Shown here: piece after piece, positions 34,167-46,056 of the stretch
How positions within the stretch are numbered: position 1 is the stretch's first letter
How the letters are laid out: each line of letters starts with the position of its first letter
NCBI RefSeq assembly: GCF_030272615.1
Contig: NC_081405.1
Span: 609,572,677 to 609,636,676 of the forward strand
DNA from: Cryptomeria japonica
Lineage: Eukaryota > Streptophyta > Pinopsida > Cupressales > Cupressaceae
DNA: 64,000 bases
Direction of reading: 5' to 3'
Notes under the pieces: generated by a model
The model's database searches: none
What the model was told of the DNA's origin: nothing
Seen by the model: only the letters and a program-made list of their open reading frames with translations
Program-made: the position numbers and the translations under genes

Positions 34167-35498
34167 ATGGAGAGCGATGCCAAAAGTTTGGGTGAAACTG
34201 GAAAAAAGGGTTCTCTCACTAGCTTCATGGAGAATCTCGTGGACTATGACAAAGGTAGGGTCAACCTCGCTGTTTCCAAGATTTTTGAAAATTGGTCAAA
34301 TGGCTCTTTTAAAATCTATGGAGTCAAGTTTAAGCTAGACATTGGGCTCATATCTACTGTAACTGGAATGCCCCACACTGGGCTTAATTTCTTTCGAGAC
34401 CTCAAAGTCTCCAACAACGTGGTCAATATGTTCCCGCGGAAAGAGAAAGAAAGGGTTAAAATTGACAAAGCTATTGGGGGCTACTACGAAGCTGTAAACC
34501 TCAAGAAACTGTGGGGTTGGGTTCTAAATGTAATTATGGAATACATCACAGTTGAAGGTCATTTCTCTAGGGCCCACACCTACCATTTTGTTCTCTTAAA
34601 CCATTTCAGACACAACAAAAAGGTATCCCTACCCTACTACCTTTTTAGGTCACTCTCCAGGTCCCTTAATAAACATAGGAATAACCCTTCCAGCCCGATT
34701 CTCCACTACAGGTTTTTGCTGCTCATCTATGAGCATTGCAAAAACCTCGCCCTGCTAGAAAATAAGAGGATTTATGCCTCTCCAAGTAAGAGAAAGATGG
34801 AAGAAGGAGACTCCAGTAAGGAGAAGGTGTCCTCTAGAAAAAAAAGGAAAAGTGCCTCTGGGTTGGAAATAAAGGAAATTGAAAAGGAAAGCAGTGGTAT
34901 GGAGACGGATGACTCCATCAATGAAGATAGCTGGAAAGATGAGGAGCTGGGTAATGAGGAAGAAAGTGGTGGTAATGAGCCTTGTCATGAAGGCCCTATC
35001 CTCAGTGATTGCCCTGGTAAGGACAACAACCATCCGATGGAAGAAGTGGATTTCAAGGATAATGAGGAGATGGATGTGAATTCTAAAAGGGGAACGGACA
35101 AAGAATCTGAGAAGGACCTGAATAAGGATAGGGTTAGTGAGGATAAGGAAAGTGCTGGTAAAGGGTTAATCTTGGATAACCTCAAGAAACTCTCTGAGGC
35201 GAGAATGGACTACGACGGAAGGACCTATGAGCACCTGAAGAACCTGGATAAAAAGGGGAAAAATATAGATGAGAAGAGGGAGGATAAAAATAGAGAGCAC
35301 CTAAACTTGAAGCAGAATATGGAGGATAAGATTAAATCATTGGAAGATGGGAAGGAAGCGATGAAAAATCTTATGGGCGTTATCCCGAGTTTCCTTTCTG
35401 CTGTCATTAAAAACCTGGAGGGTATCGCTAAGGTCTGTGATCAAACCTGCTCTCCAAAACTGGTTGTGGATCTTGACTTGGATGAAGAGACCATCTAG
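34167..35498 (+). CDS. LINE ORF3: uncharacterised protein with acidic coiled-coil C-terminus
   Basis: Intact 443-codon ORF with ATG in a favourable context (A at -3, G at +4) and a stop 12 nt upstream in the same frame. It lies between the RNase H end (33944) and the LINE 3' end, inside the target-site duplications. Residues 1-195 look globular (KGSLTSFMENLVDYDKGRVN, TVTGMPHTGLNFF, FSRAHTYHFVLLNHF) and faintly recall N-terminal domains of 'putative plant transposon proteins'; that resemblance is from memory and weak. Residues 200-410 are highly charged (KRKMEEGDSSKEK, KKRKSASG, long Asp/Glu/Lys runs), probably including a nuclear localisation signal and coiled coil. The stop is a TAG; the frame continues open to a second TAG at 35667, so the ancestral product may have been about 500 residues. 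I do not know its function. Confidence 0.72.
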   Translation: MESDAKSLGETGKKGSLTSFMENLVDYDKGRVNLAVSKIFENWSNGSFKIYGVKFKLDIGLISTVTGMPHTGLNFFRDLKVSNNVVNMFPRKEKERVKIDKAIGGYYEAVNLKKLWGWVLNVIMEYITVEGHFSRAHTYHFVLLNHFRHNKKVSLPYYLFRSLSRSLNKHRNNPSSPILHYRFLLLIYEHCKNLALLENKRIYASPSKRKMEEGDSSKEKVSSRKKRKSASGLEIKEIEKESSGMETDDSINEDSWKDEELGNEEESGGNEPCHEGPILSDCPGKDNNHPMEEVDFKDNEEMDVNSKRGTDKESEKDLNKDRVSEDKESAGKGLILDNLKKLSEARMDYDGRTYEHLKNLDKKGKNIDEKREDKNREHLNLKQNMEDKIKSLEDGKEAMKNLMGVIPSFLSAVIKNLEGIAKVCDQTCSPKLVVDLDLDEETI

Positions 35499-35845
35499 AC
35501 TTGTAGCAATGATGCTACTCCAATGGGTGGCACTGCGAAGAGGACCAAGGCTAGTGTTAAGAAAGTTGTGGCTGCTCCTACAAAGAATCTCCCTAATCTC
35601 AGGGATAACATCAAAGAGCTGCACGAAATTAGCAACACTCTGGCAAAAGCTCTGGAAAAAATCAACTAGTATCTTCTGGACTCTAGATGGCCTGCTGGCT
35701 TTGAGGGGCTTTTTCTAGTTTTCTCTGGTTTTCTGCTAGTTTTTCGTAGGCCTGTTCTCTTAGGTTTCTTGTCATTTTGTTGTTTAAGTTATGCTTGTAA
35801 AGGGTTTTGGGGCCCCTCCAAAACTTGCTTTTACCTTAATAAAAA

Positions 35846-36602
35846 ACAAGGTCGGCTAAACCCTCAACACCTAATTATAAAATTACATTACATGATACAA
35901 AGTTCGACCACTAGACAATTAACATGATATACATGACATAACATGGACCTATATCAAAACTCCAAATATGCATCACCACTGGAAATCTTGTCAAGATCAA
36001 CTGCAACATGCTACACCACCAAGAAATATGGCATAACACGAAGAACATCACTGGATCATGAAAATTATCCAAAACATGAACAATGATCAATGCGAATGAT
36101 TAAAAAAATAGGACATAATCAGAAAACACCATCACTTGTGTTAGAATCATCAGTAATAGTTGTACCAATGCAACTCATCAAATCTTCAACGATCAATATT
36201 TGAACCTCAAGAACACTCAAACAACAACAACCATCATGAAGAAAGATAAAATGCAGAGCACCAAATCATGAACCATCTGAAATGAAGATACACAAGAATA
36301 TGCCAAACAATATCCTAAAATTATAGCTCAAAATCTGATCACACCAGAACATACTGTAGGAAATACCAAACTCTACAAAGCATTGATCAGAAATACCAAA
36401 CAACAAATCAAATCATATGATATGATAAATTAAGATATTTGGACCACTAAAATCATAAAGAAAGATGTAATGATACTAGGGATACTCCCATACACCAAAC
36501 CATAATCCCAATAAATCACTCTGCAATCACTGGAGCAATGAATCATAGGAATATGTTGACACCAATGACAACAACATATCTTAGTAGCAACAATGTCCAA
36601 CA
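35846..36602 (-). repeat. 5' LTR of copia C, right part
   Basis: Begins with the second copy of the LINE target duplication (35846-35862) and ends GTCCAACA at 36602. The last ~190 bp match 20971-21159. The outer flank is CCTTT; the partner flank is outside the window. Confidence 0.82.
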
Positions 36603-37830
36603 CCTTTCATAGGCTATCCGTGAAGTGTACTTTCTCAATATTTTGTGGGTATGGTTGGTGTAGCATAAGTAGATGGATCACATAGAAGAGGTTAGAAAAG
36701 AGGGTGGCTTCTAAAGGAGATATGATCTCTAAGAATATTCCCAATTTACCCTAAAACAACTTGCAATTTTTTGACTGAAAACTAATCTTCATGGCATTAT
36801 AAAGCTTCCAATATTGGAGTTTATTGTTTAGTCTAATTTTTTAGGAAAAAATCTTGCAATACAGTCCTTTGATGTTGAAAAAATTAATTTTTTTTATAAT
36901 CTTTTCTAAATTAGCAGTAGATAGAAAATCTTGTCAGACAAACTGGGATGACAAATGCAACAAGGAGCCATAATTTTGCAAGATATTAGAACCATTTGGT
37001 AGGACGACAAAAAATTTGAGAAGGGTAAAGATTCCATGGATCTTTGGTAGAATATGTGTTGTTGATAGGGGTTTCATAGGTCAAACCTCAAGTTTGGGAT
37101 GAACCATTGAATTGAATTGAAATTTTAAATAGAAATGCTAAATTAAATGCTAAAAGATATACATTGGATCTACTATAATTAGTAACGATTAATAATGCAA
37201 TACTCTTTGAATGCAATAACAAGTGGTGATGCAAGAACATGAAAATAAATGTATGAGTCTAACAAAAACTTGTGCTTGAATGAATATTGATGTAATTGTG
37301 TGCTCCAAGATATTAAAAATGTTGGAAGGATATGGTAGAATGAAATGTTGTCTTGAATACTTGAAGATGCTTGATGTGGATGCACAAATGGTTGATGAAA
37401 GTGATTATTTTGGATTGTCATGGATTATCAAAATGAATCAAAGGATGCCCTTATTTATGGATCCTGAGGTAATTTACTAATTAATCCAACCTTCAATGGT
37501 CAAATTGGGACATCAAGATCCAAAACCATAGAGAAGAGAACGTGCATTTATATATTTAAAATGGGTCCTATTTAAGGAGTACCAAACACCCCTATCCACC
37601 AAAAATAGGGAAAACAAGTAGGAAATGGAGAGTGCATAGGTATAGGTCACCGTGTAGAGAGATCAAATCAATTTTAAGATAAAACAGTTGAAATTGACCT
37701 AGAAGATAGATAAGATAGGACATGGTAAAGAAAAAGTGGTATAAATTGTATAACATTATAATTGATGACACTATAAGAATAAAAAAATAAATTTCAAAAA
37801 ATGATAATTTAAGGTCCAATCATGATGGAT
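36603..37830. other. Unrecognised A/T-rich DNA
   Basis: No ORF of interest, no RNA gene and no recognisable transposon motif. TTTATATATTTAAAATGGGTCC near 37550 might be a decayed LTR promoter, but nothing else supports that. Confidence 0.4.
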
Positions 37831-37835
37831 GTACA

Positions 37836-39061
37836 TGTAACGCCTACCAAGAAACCCTAGACGAATAGACTAACATTCCCAAATAAGATAAATATTTTTT
37901 TTTAAACTATTAAATGACCGTTTAACAATTAATAGGATAAGAATAAAATCAATTTCGACAAGCAAAAGACAACTACTAACTCCCCCCCTAAGGTTTCTCA
38001 AGATTGTTACTAATCTAAATATACTATATTTGAGGAGTAAAATCTAAACAAAGATAACATTGATACATATAAGATAACCCCACGATGGGGGCCGAGGCCT
38101 ATGGAGACCTATCAGGTTAACTCATATCAAGCCATGCAGTGACAGTCTCCTCATGTAAGCACTAGTGTCCTGCCAGGTATTTGAAGCCTTTGGAGTATTC
38201 TTGTTTTGAGTTTATTTTATGTTTATGTTGATAGTGACTTTACTCAATGGAAGTATATTCAGAACATGTGCTGTTTATTGTTGTTGTATGCTTGAGGGCC
38301 TTGTGCCTATCTCCTAGCATGGGGGTGGTCCTTTGGGTTCTGCATGATTGGGTGGTAGTTGCGTTCTTCCATCAAGGATTTTGAACCAATCTACGTGTGC
38401 ATTGGCTTCCTTCAATTTTCTATTACTACTCTTGGATTTGGTTATCTCAATGAGTCAGATGGAGATACTAAGCATTTATTATGTTGTACTTATCTTAGAA
38501 TCAGATGTAACTATGTTATGTACATGCCTTCATGGCAAGTGATGCAACTATGATGTAACTATGATGTAATTATTGTGTGATATTAATGCAAGTGATATGA
38601 GATTTAGATGATAGATTTATAGGTTAGTGAATGGAAAAATTTATCTTGAAATTAAATGTGTTCATGTTCATTATACAGTACTTTGTAGGTTATGATAAAC
38701 TGTTGTTATTGGTTTTCAATGAATGTAACTTTAGAAATTAATTATTTGATGCAATGTAATTGTATAGTTCAGTAATTAGTTCTAATGGATTAATTTAGTT
38801 GTTATTTTGGAATATGCTCTTATATGTATCAATGTTATCTTTGTTTAGTTTTGACTCCTCAAATGTAGTATGTTTAGATTAGTAACAATGTTGAGAAACC
38901 TTAAGGGAGGAATTAGTAGTTGTCTTCTGCTTGTGCAAATTAATTTTAATATTATCCTTTTAATTTTTAAACGTTCATTTAATAGTTTAAAGAAAAATAT
39001 ATGTCACTCTTATTTGGGAATGTTAGTCTAAGCCTCAAGGGTTTCTTAGCGGGGCGTTAGA
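37836..39061. mobile_element. 1.2-kb foldback/MITE-like element with ~240-bp terminal inverted repeats
   Basis: The left arm 37836 to about 38072 and the right arm about 38819-39061 are inverted copies, with roughly 85% match by eye. Shared segments include TTAGTCTAAC, AACATTCCCAAATAAG, AACTATTAAATGA and GATAACATTGATACATATAAG. The ends read TGTAACGCC and GGCGTTAGA, flanked by GTACA on both sides (37831-37835 and 39062-39066), a candidate 5-bp target duplication. The ~745-bp core (38073-38818) has no convincing ORF. It may be a non-autonomous DNA transposon; the superfamily is not clear. Confidence 0.75.
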
Positions 39062-39066
39062 GTACA

Positions 39067-42000
39067 CAAGGGTTTTTCAAAATAGCAACTAAGGCTAATA
39101 AAAAAATTAATATTATAATAATATTTAGAAAAAAATGCTCATATATCTTTAGTGTCTTACACAACTTTTCCCAACAGGGTTAGAAAAATTCTTTGTATTT
39201 AGGTTAAAATATTGGTCTTGTACACATGCATGGTATGGTCCTAAAATAAGCATTTTTCAATAGTAGTTCTTAGAAATCTAGTTTCAAAATCAATTTATAT
39301 ATCTTTGCATTAAAATAAATTACATATTTGAAAATCAAATTCAAAGTACTACATTTCATATTTCTATACTTTATTTTAGATTCAATTCCTAAGTATTTTA
39401 AATATTGAGATCAATTGTGAAAAAATTAGAAATTAAAAAAATATTTATGTTTTAGGCACTTTACATGGACTCAACTTCTTGCCAACACCCTTTACATTTA
39501 TTTCTATCTCATGTTCTTCTATCATAAAATCTATACTCAAATCATAGTTGTGGGTGATCTCCTTCTAGATGAATGCATTCTTATAAGATCATATTGTTAG
39601 GATGTAGTGGAGATCCCATGTCTCTTCAAACTTACATGGATCTCTACATTCACAAGGCAACATGGAATTAGGGATTTTCCCTCTCTTCATGTATTATTTA
39701 GCCTTATTGTAAAGGGGTTCTTGCTTGCTCTCCCTCATTTTGTTCTAAATACTTGTAATTTCTTAGAATTCAAAAAAATTAAATCAGTATTTGACCTTCG
39801 AATGAATGTATACTACTATTATACTTTTTTTTCCATTTTGATATGCTATGGTGAAATTCTCACCTTCATGTTGAATGAGTGTTTTTTTGTTTCCTATGCA
39901 TGTATTCTATATTTAATTAGTTATGGAAGCTAACTATGGAAACTCTCTTCCCTCTTAGCATTCATTAAACCCTTACCTCCTTGCTTGGTCCAAGGATATG
40001 ACATGACATAGGTTTTCCGTGTTCTTTTTTGATAGTTTCATTGATTCATTATGTTTTTTCTAAGCAATGAGAGATACTATTTTGATATTTATGTATCACC
40101 TCTGCTTCATTTCTATATTTTTCAATTTTTGGTTTGGACCAATACTCACACTTGGATCATAGAGGAAATTTCCTCCTTTTGAGATTCAACCTCATTTGTA
40201 AAGGTCAAACACTTTAAGTTTTTTTAATTGTGTTGTCTAAATGTTGGATCTAATACGATAGCAGGTAATTTTGTGTGACAATATATTTTAGCATGCTTCA
40301 TTGGATAAATAAAAATAAGAATCCAAGTCATCATGTTGAGAAAGTGATTCTACTCCTAGCATATTCAACCTGGAAGAGGTTTTTCATCAAAGCACCTAGA
40401 GGCTTATGACAAATTTGATATATTGTCCTAGATTAGTTTCTTCTTTTTATACACATAATTTAAATAAGAGCTTCTTCTAGATGTAATTTTTAATACATTG
40501 ATCTATCATCCTCTATTTATAGAATAACAAGTAGGAATTATTTATCACTAGTAAGGAGGATAATTTTTTACTATTCTATTTCCTAGATCTTGATTTACAC
40601 TCCCATTTGATATAGCATCAACACAAGACTCTAACCATCTATTTGGATAGAAAATTAAATCGCATTGTTGTTGTTGGCATTGGATTGTAATTTATGTTAA
40701 CAATTTAGAAGATGCAGAGATGATGAGTATCCTAGTGCGAAGATCAACTTGATAGAGATGGTGTTGTCTCATACTGGTAGAGTTGAGTAGGTTCCAGTGT
40801 ATGTGAGTAGGATGAACAAGCATAGAGCTGACATTTATTCAAAGGCCATAGAGAAGACAATTAGATCTTTCTATTTGAACTTGTAATTGGATAGAGAAGA
40901 CCAAGGTAATAGAGTTGTAAGGGCATTGGGCAAATAGGATTGACTTAGAAAAAGTGTTGTTGTAATATAGCATAACACATTGTGTTACTTGCATGTTGTT
41001 ACGTGAATAGTATAACACATTGTATTAGTTAGGTTGTTGGACATTTCAACTTAGAACTGCAGTCGAGTGTCTCCCATGGATGCGTCATACACACAGACCA
41101 TTTGTGAGAAGATAGATATAATAATGGTTCTCATTGTCCACTATGTTGTTGAGTGAGGTATGAAGGCTATGTGGCCAAGATGCTTGGTTGACTGGTCTAT
41201 GAAGATGTAAGGAGCATGTGTGTCAAAGGAGATTTTTTAGTTTGACCAGCAAATAAAAGAAGTAAATTTTGAACAAAGGGTAGTTGAAAGTTTATTTCTA
41301 GAATATGGATTGTGTACAAGATCAAACCACATCACATAATTTGATAAAAGGAGAAGGAAGGTATAATTTAATATGGACATCTACCAAAATGAAATGAATA
41401 GACAAAATAAATTATTTATGGTTTAAGTAGATTTTTGAATTTCTTTTTGTAAGGGAAGATATTTAAAGTATGTAGATCACCAAAAAGAAAAATGTGTGGA
41501 TAATAGAAGTAAAAAAAAGTGTGAGTGACTTGTTGGAAAAAAGGGAGGCATTAAAGACATGTAAAAATGAGATGATACAAAATAGAGAACTAAAAAAAGG
41601 GAATATAGAAGCAGTTTCAAAATTTCTACAATACACAGCAGTGAGCAGGTGCATAACTCAAGGATACTTTAGCACATAAAGTATTATTAAACAATTAGAA
41701 GCAAGACTGGATAACATGTATCTTAGTGAGCTTGAGAGGTTGATGAGTAGTGAGGTAGTGGAAGAGCATAAAAAGAGGGTATTTCTATGTAGAAAGACAA
41801 AAATGGGGTGTAGTATAGTGAACTCATCCCTGAGTAGAGCACAAAAACTATACGTGAGGTGTAGACAAAATGAGAATATAAAGCACAAAAAGAGAACGTG
41901 AAGGTGTAGAGGAGAAAACTCAAAATGTTTGTATACCATAGTATATGATGAAGTGCATAACACTGAAAGAGAATGTAGACAGAATAAATAGGGGTGAAGA

Positions 42001-42849
42001 GAAGATGAAGGACAACTATGAACGAAGGTAGAGAGAATAACAACAGAGGACTAAGAAGGAATGTCAGAAGCACTTCTATTGAAGATCAAGTGAAAGATGT
42101 TGCATATAGTAAGGATAACAGAGGAGAGATTAAGAAGTAAGGTTAGTGTGAGTAGAAGAGTAGAGAAGTGAAAAAGGGGGACACACAAAATGAGTCATAG
42201 AGTAGAGAATTTAAGAAGGTGGTCCAAAAGAGTGAACTTAGATACTATGAATAATACAATTAGAGTAAAGACTAAATAAGTTGGAGCAAAGAGGTGACGA
42301 AAGTACCCAAAAGAAGATGATATAGTCTAGCAGGGTGCATGAGAGGTAGCAATTTAAGAGGTTAAGAAAAAATACAGAATAAGATATTAACAAGACCAAG
42401 ATTTGAAGAAGGGTTGTAGTGAAATAAACTTAGAGCATTAGCATAACACAATGATAGAGCAGACATAACTTAATGACCAAGTAGAAAAAGCACTGAACAA
42501 AAGTGAAGAACAATAGTGAGTTACAAAATCTCATTTGTAACTATTTGTCTTAACTATAATTAAATATTTACTCATTGTATGTCATCTAAGTGGCTTCCTA
42601 GATTAGGGGTGGGTGCTCATAAAATTAGGGATCGATGCCCATTAATTTTTAATAAACAATTATATGTGAGGTTGTATTATAGAAGTAGTCTCTTTCCTGA
42701 CCTTGGGTTTTCCTTGTATAAATTTTGTTATGTTTATATGATGTGCATGTGTGTTTAGTATTTCATTTTTTTATATTCTCTCTCTAAATTCAATGCTTTT
42801 ATAGTTTAAAAATAAAGTTTAAAAGTTCCATTGATTCACCTACCCACTT
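39067..42849. other. Unrecognised A/T-rich DNA, purine-biased at 41480-42480, with the 5' LTR of copia G at its right end
   Basis: No recognisable gene. The + strand at 41480-42480 is strongly purine-rich, which lowers stop frequency and produces spurious ORFs. A broken 136-codon frame at 41494-41901 (one TAA) is probably such an artefact. The last few hundred bases (to 42854) end TTGATTCACCTACCCACTTAG, resembling copia LTR ends here, and probably belong to the 5' LTR of G. Its start could not be located. Confidence 0.45.
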
Positions 42850-42854
42850 AGTGG

Positions 42855-44280
42855 TGATGGTATGATGAAAGAATAAGTATCTAGTAGAATACTGAGAGGG
42901 GGGCTGAATTAGTATATTGAAAAACTAATACAATGTTCCCAAACTCAAATTCAACCACACAAAGTAAACTAATAACAGTTAAGATCAATATTCATGAGAA
43001 TACTTGTCATTAACCAGTTTGACTATTATGACAACTTAACAGTAAACAACTTCAATCTTTTAAAGATCAATAATTCTTAATCATAACTCAACATATTCAT
43101 CTCTCAATACTTCCATTTAACATGCCTTATTAGAAGTTAATCAAATCAATAAATAAGATCATAACCACAAAAGCATTCACCACTTGACACAAATGTTTAT
43201 ATGTGGAAAGCCCAAATAGGTAAAAACAATGATGAGATGAGACTCACAAGGATAGCTATCTAAACTCTTCTGAAGTTTTCCATGTTAGGAGCCAAGCCTA
43301 TTAAAGCTTTACAATAAGTCTTATTAGGAACTAGTTTCGGTTAGGAATCACCTGGTTAAGGGATTTACAAATATGCCTTGATGAAAAGCACAATACCCTG
43401 TTAGGAGTAACCTTGCCAGAGGATTTAAGAATCCATGCTAATGGACCACCTTCTTAGAGTATTTAATGAGTAACCAAGCTTGTTAGAGCTTACCCAGTTA
43501 AGGGATTTCACTGTTGTTGTAATTGTTAGAAAATAACAGGTTTTCTTTATTTGTCTAAGTAGCACTAAAATTGATTTATTAGATCCTTTTAAGCTTCAAT
43601 CTGCCTTCACTCAAAGTGCAGATCCATTCACTAGTTTGGCAACTACACACTCAACAGGTTTCTGCCAATCTTGCCAACAATTTCTACAAACAACTTCATC
43701 GACCTTAAATACAAATCAATTTGGTCAGTAAAACAACAAAAACCTAATTCTCATCATCAAGTTTACAAACAAGTCAGTGCAATCTTGATCGTTAGAAATC
43801 ACGATAATCTCTTCACATTCTTCAAGAAAATTCCAACCACTTCATTGGACTTTCTAACTCATCACATGTTGTGCATTAGATGCAATTCACTTTGCTCCTT
43901 CCCTAGACAATAAACAAATTCGCCAAAAAAATTTAAAATTATCCTCATACAATGATCGCACGTGTCTCCATCATTACTGCTTATCAGATAGTAAACCAAC
44001 AAACTTGTTTAGTTAAGTTTTAACAACTAGTAGGGTTTACCGGTTACAATGCATAAAAAGGTTTAACCCTTTACATCAGTTTACTAGTTCAACTCACAAA
44101 CTTAACATCCTGGTTTACAACATCTTCCACAAATCTCTTCTTACCGGTTACTAGCCAATATCAAAAAAAACAATATCACCAATAACATGAATACCATTAC
44201 TGGTTCAATTGACATCAAATGACAATATATCATTAATGTGATCTCTTATGAAAAATGCCAACAAATTGTAAAAGCCAACA
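42855..44280 (-). repeat. 3' LTR of copia E
   Basis: 1426 bp, minus TGTTGGCTTTTACAATTTG...CATACCATCA. It carries about 400 bp (about 43770-44170) absent from the other LTR. Confidence 0.82.
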
Positions 44281-44724
44281 ATCTCCCCCTTGGGCATTGA
44301 TGGCAATACAAATATCAGCTCCACTGATTGATGTTGATATTAGTTAATAGGAATCTTGGTTTATATTACCAAATATTCACCTTGCTCTATTTGTCTTCAA
44401 CTTGTCACTAGTTCATCTAATCAGACACATAATACTTCTCCTCAATCACATAATTCTTCTCCCCCTTTGACAGCAATGGCAAACTGTAAGTAAAAACATC
44501 TAATTATGCTCTCACTATGCATTAACATCATATTGCAACTTGATGCTCCCCTTGTGGAATACATCCACTTCTTCATCAATCTCTGTAAGATTCTACAATT
44601 AATTCAAGGACTGATGCAATCAATATCATGCTCAACTAACTTCATGATGAGGGACAATCCATAATTGACTTCTAAGATACTTGAAAGTGGTCTTAGGCAA
44701 AGGTTTGGTAAAGATATATGAAAG

Positions 44725-45456
44725 CTACTCCTTGGTAGAGATATGCTCCAAGATAACATCTTTACTTTGAACTTTTTCCCTCAAGAAGTGATACTTCAAT
44801 TCAATGTGCTTAGTCCTTGGATGCAAAACAAGATTTTTTGAAATGTTTATTGCACTTGTATTATCACAGAAAATATTTATTGGTTCTAAGATTTCCATCT
44901 TCAAACCTTCCAAAATGTGCCTCATCCACATAGCTTGTGTGCAATTCATATAAGTTGCTACATACTCAGCTTCAGCAATAGATTGTGAAGTACAACTCTT
45001 CTTTTTACTACTCCATGAGACTAGACTTCCTCCTAGAAAGAATGCTCCACCGGTAGTACTCTTTCGGTCATCAATATTACCTGCCCAATCAGCATCTTTG
45101 TATGCTTTCAAATCAAAATTTCCACCATATGGATACCATAACCCATAGTGAACAGTACCTTTCAGATATCTAAAAATTCTCTTGGTTGCCATCAAATGTG
45201 CCTCCTTTGGATTCTTCTGAAATCTAGGAACAATACCAACTACATGGGCAATATCCAATTGAGTGTGAACAACACAGTATAATTTGCCAACCAATGACCT
45301 ATATTCCTTTTCATCTACAGACTTAAATGCATCTTCCTTGGACAATTTACAACATGTAACCATTCGGGTTCCAACTGGTTTATAGTCACTCATACCAAAA
45401 GTCTTCAAAACCTCTTTCACATAATTGGATTGAGTAATCAAAATACCATTCTTCAT
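44725..45456 (-). pseudogene. Copia E RT C-terminal part and RNase H
   Basis: 243-codon open stretch. RT/RNase H connection (KYRSLVGKL-type block, AHVVGIVPRF, RYLKGTVHYGLWYP), then RNase H with KDADWAGNIDDRKSTTGG, SLVSWSSKKK, EAEYVATYMN, DNTSAINISKN and HIELKYHFLRE. The acidic RNase H residues are present. It is among the best-preserved copia stretches in the window, but is cut from its upstream part by a stop near 45500. Confidence 0.87.
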
Positions 45457-45513
45457 TTGTTGTATATGTAAGCCTATTAAATTTTTTACTTCCCCTACTA
45501 ATGAAATCTCAAA

Positions 45514-46051
45514 TTAATTCTTCATTTCATCTGCAAAGTAATTACTCATGTCATCATTAGCTCCAAATATAATATCATCAACAAGTACTTCACTCGCCAG
45601 TATTTCATCTCCTTCATACTTGAGATAAATGTTGTTGTCATCACTAGTTCTAGAAAATCCTATCATCATTAGATGAGTATGAAGCCATTCATACCATGCT
45701 CTAGATGCCTTCTTCAATTCATACAAAGCTTTATGCAATTTGCATACCTTGTCTTCTTTATCTGTCAATGGATAACCATCAAGCTACTCTATATAAACCT
45801 CTTCTTCCAGTATCCCATTCAAGAATGCAGAATTGACATCCATCTGGTATACCTTGAACTTCTTATGAGCTGAAAATGCAAGAAATGTTCTAACACCTTC
45901 CAGTATTTCTTTTGGTGCAAAAGTTTCTCCACAATATTCTCCTTCTTCTTGCGCATAACCCTTGCCTTGTTGCAAACTACAACACCATCTTCATTCAACT
46001 TGTTTCTAAACACCCATTTTGTACCTATGACATTCTTGTTTATTGGTCAGG
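45514..46051 (-). pseudogene. Copia E reverse transcriptase, central part (broken)
   Basis: YQMDVNSAFLNGILEEEVYIE (about 45784-45850) and KLHKALYELKKASRAWYEW precede the catalytic box, which reads LVDD (45574-45585) in place of YVDD. Frame changes occur around 45780 and 45960. The N-terminal end continues across copia F at 53430. Confidence 0.83.
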
Positions 46052-46056
46052 GTACC

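Larger units (their letters stand above)
27449..35845 (+). mobile_element. Plant L1-type LINE with three ORFs, inserted in the 5' LTR of copia C
   Basis: 8.4-kb non-LTR element bounded by a 17-bp target-site duplication and ending in TTAATAAAAA (a short A-rich tail). ORF1 (27495-29090) has a DUF4283-like domain and a zinc knuckle. ORF2 (29126-33944) has an endonuclease, RT, zf-RVT-like Cys/His segment and RNase H. An extra ORF3 (34167-35498 and beyond) lies before the tail. A 613-bp internal tandem duplication and many TAG codons inactivate ORF2. Confidence 0.9.
20971..36602 (-). mobile_element. Ty1/copia element C with three later insertions
   Basis: Minus-strand copia. The 3' LTR is present only as 20971-21159, because the A/B array was inserted into it. 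Internal region 21160-26843, 5' LTR 26844-27448 plus 35846-36602. A solo LTR (21977-23128) splits RNase H from RT, and a LINE (27449-35845) splits the 5' LTR. The order gag, PR, IN, RT, RNase H and an initiator-Met primer site (26830-26841) mark it as copia. Confidence 0.88.

Noticed and set aside
34879..35185. Alternative-frame ORFs overlapping LINE ORF3
   Set aside because: They are low-complexity shadows of the acidic region of ORF3.
37550..37620. Possible decayed LTR promoter with a TATA-like motif
   Set aside because: No LTR ends, primer site or partner copy could be found nearby.
38348..38553. Two overlapping 64-codon ORFs in the core of the inverted-repeat element
   Set aside because: No similarity to transposases or any known domain, and both are short. 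They are most likely chance ORFs.
41494..41901. A 136-codon Lys/Glu-rich frame with one stop
   Set aside because: It lies in strongly purine-rich DNA where stops are rare by composition, and it shows no family resemblance.
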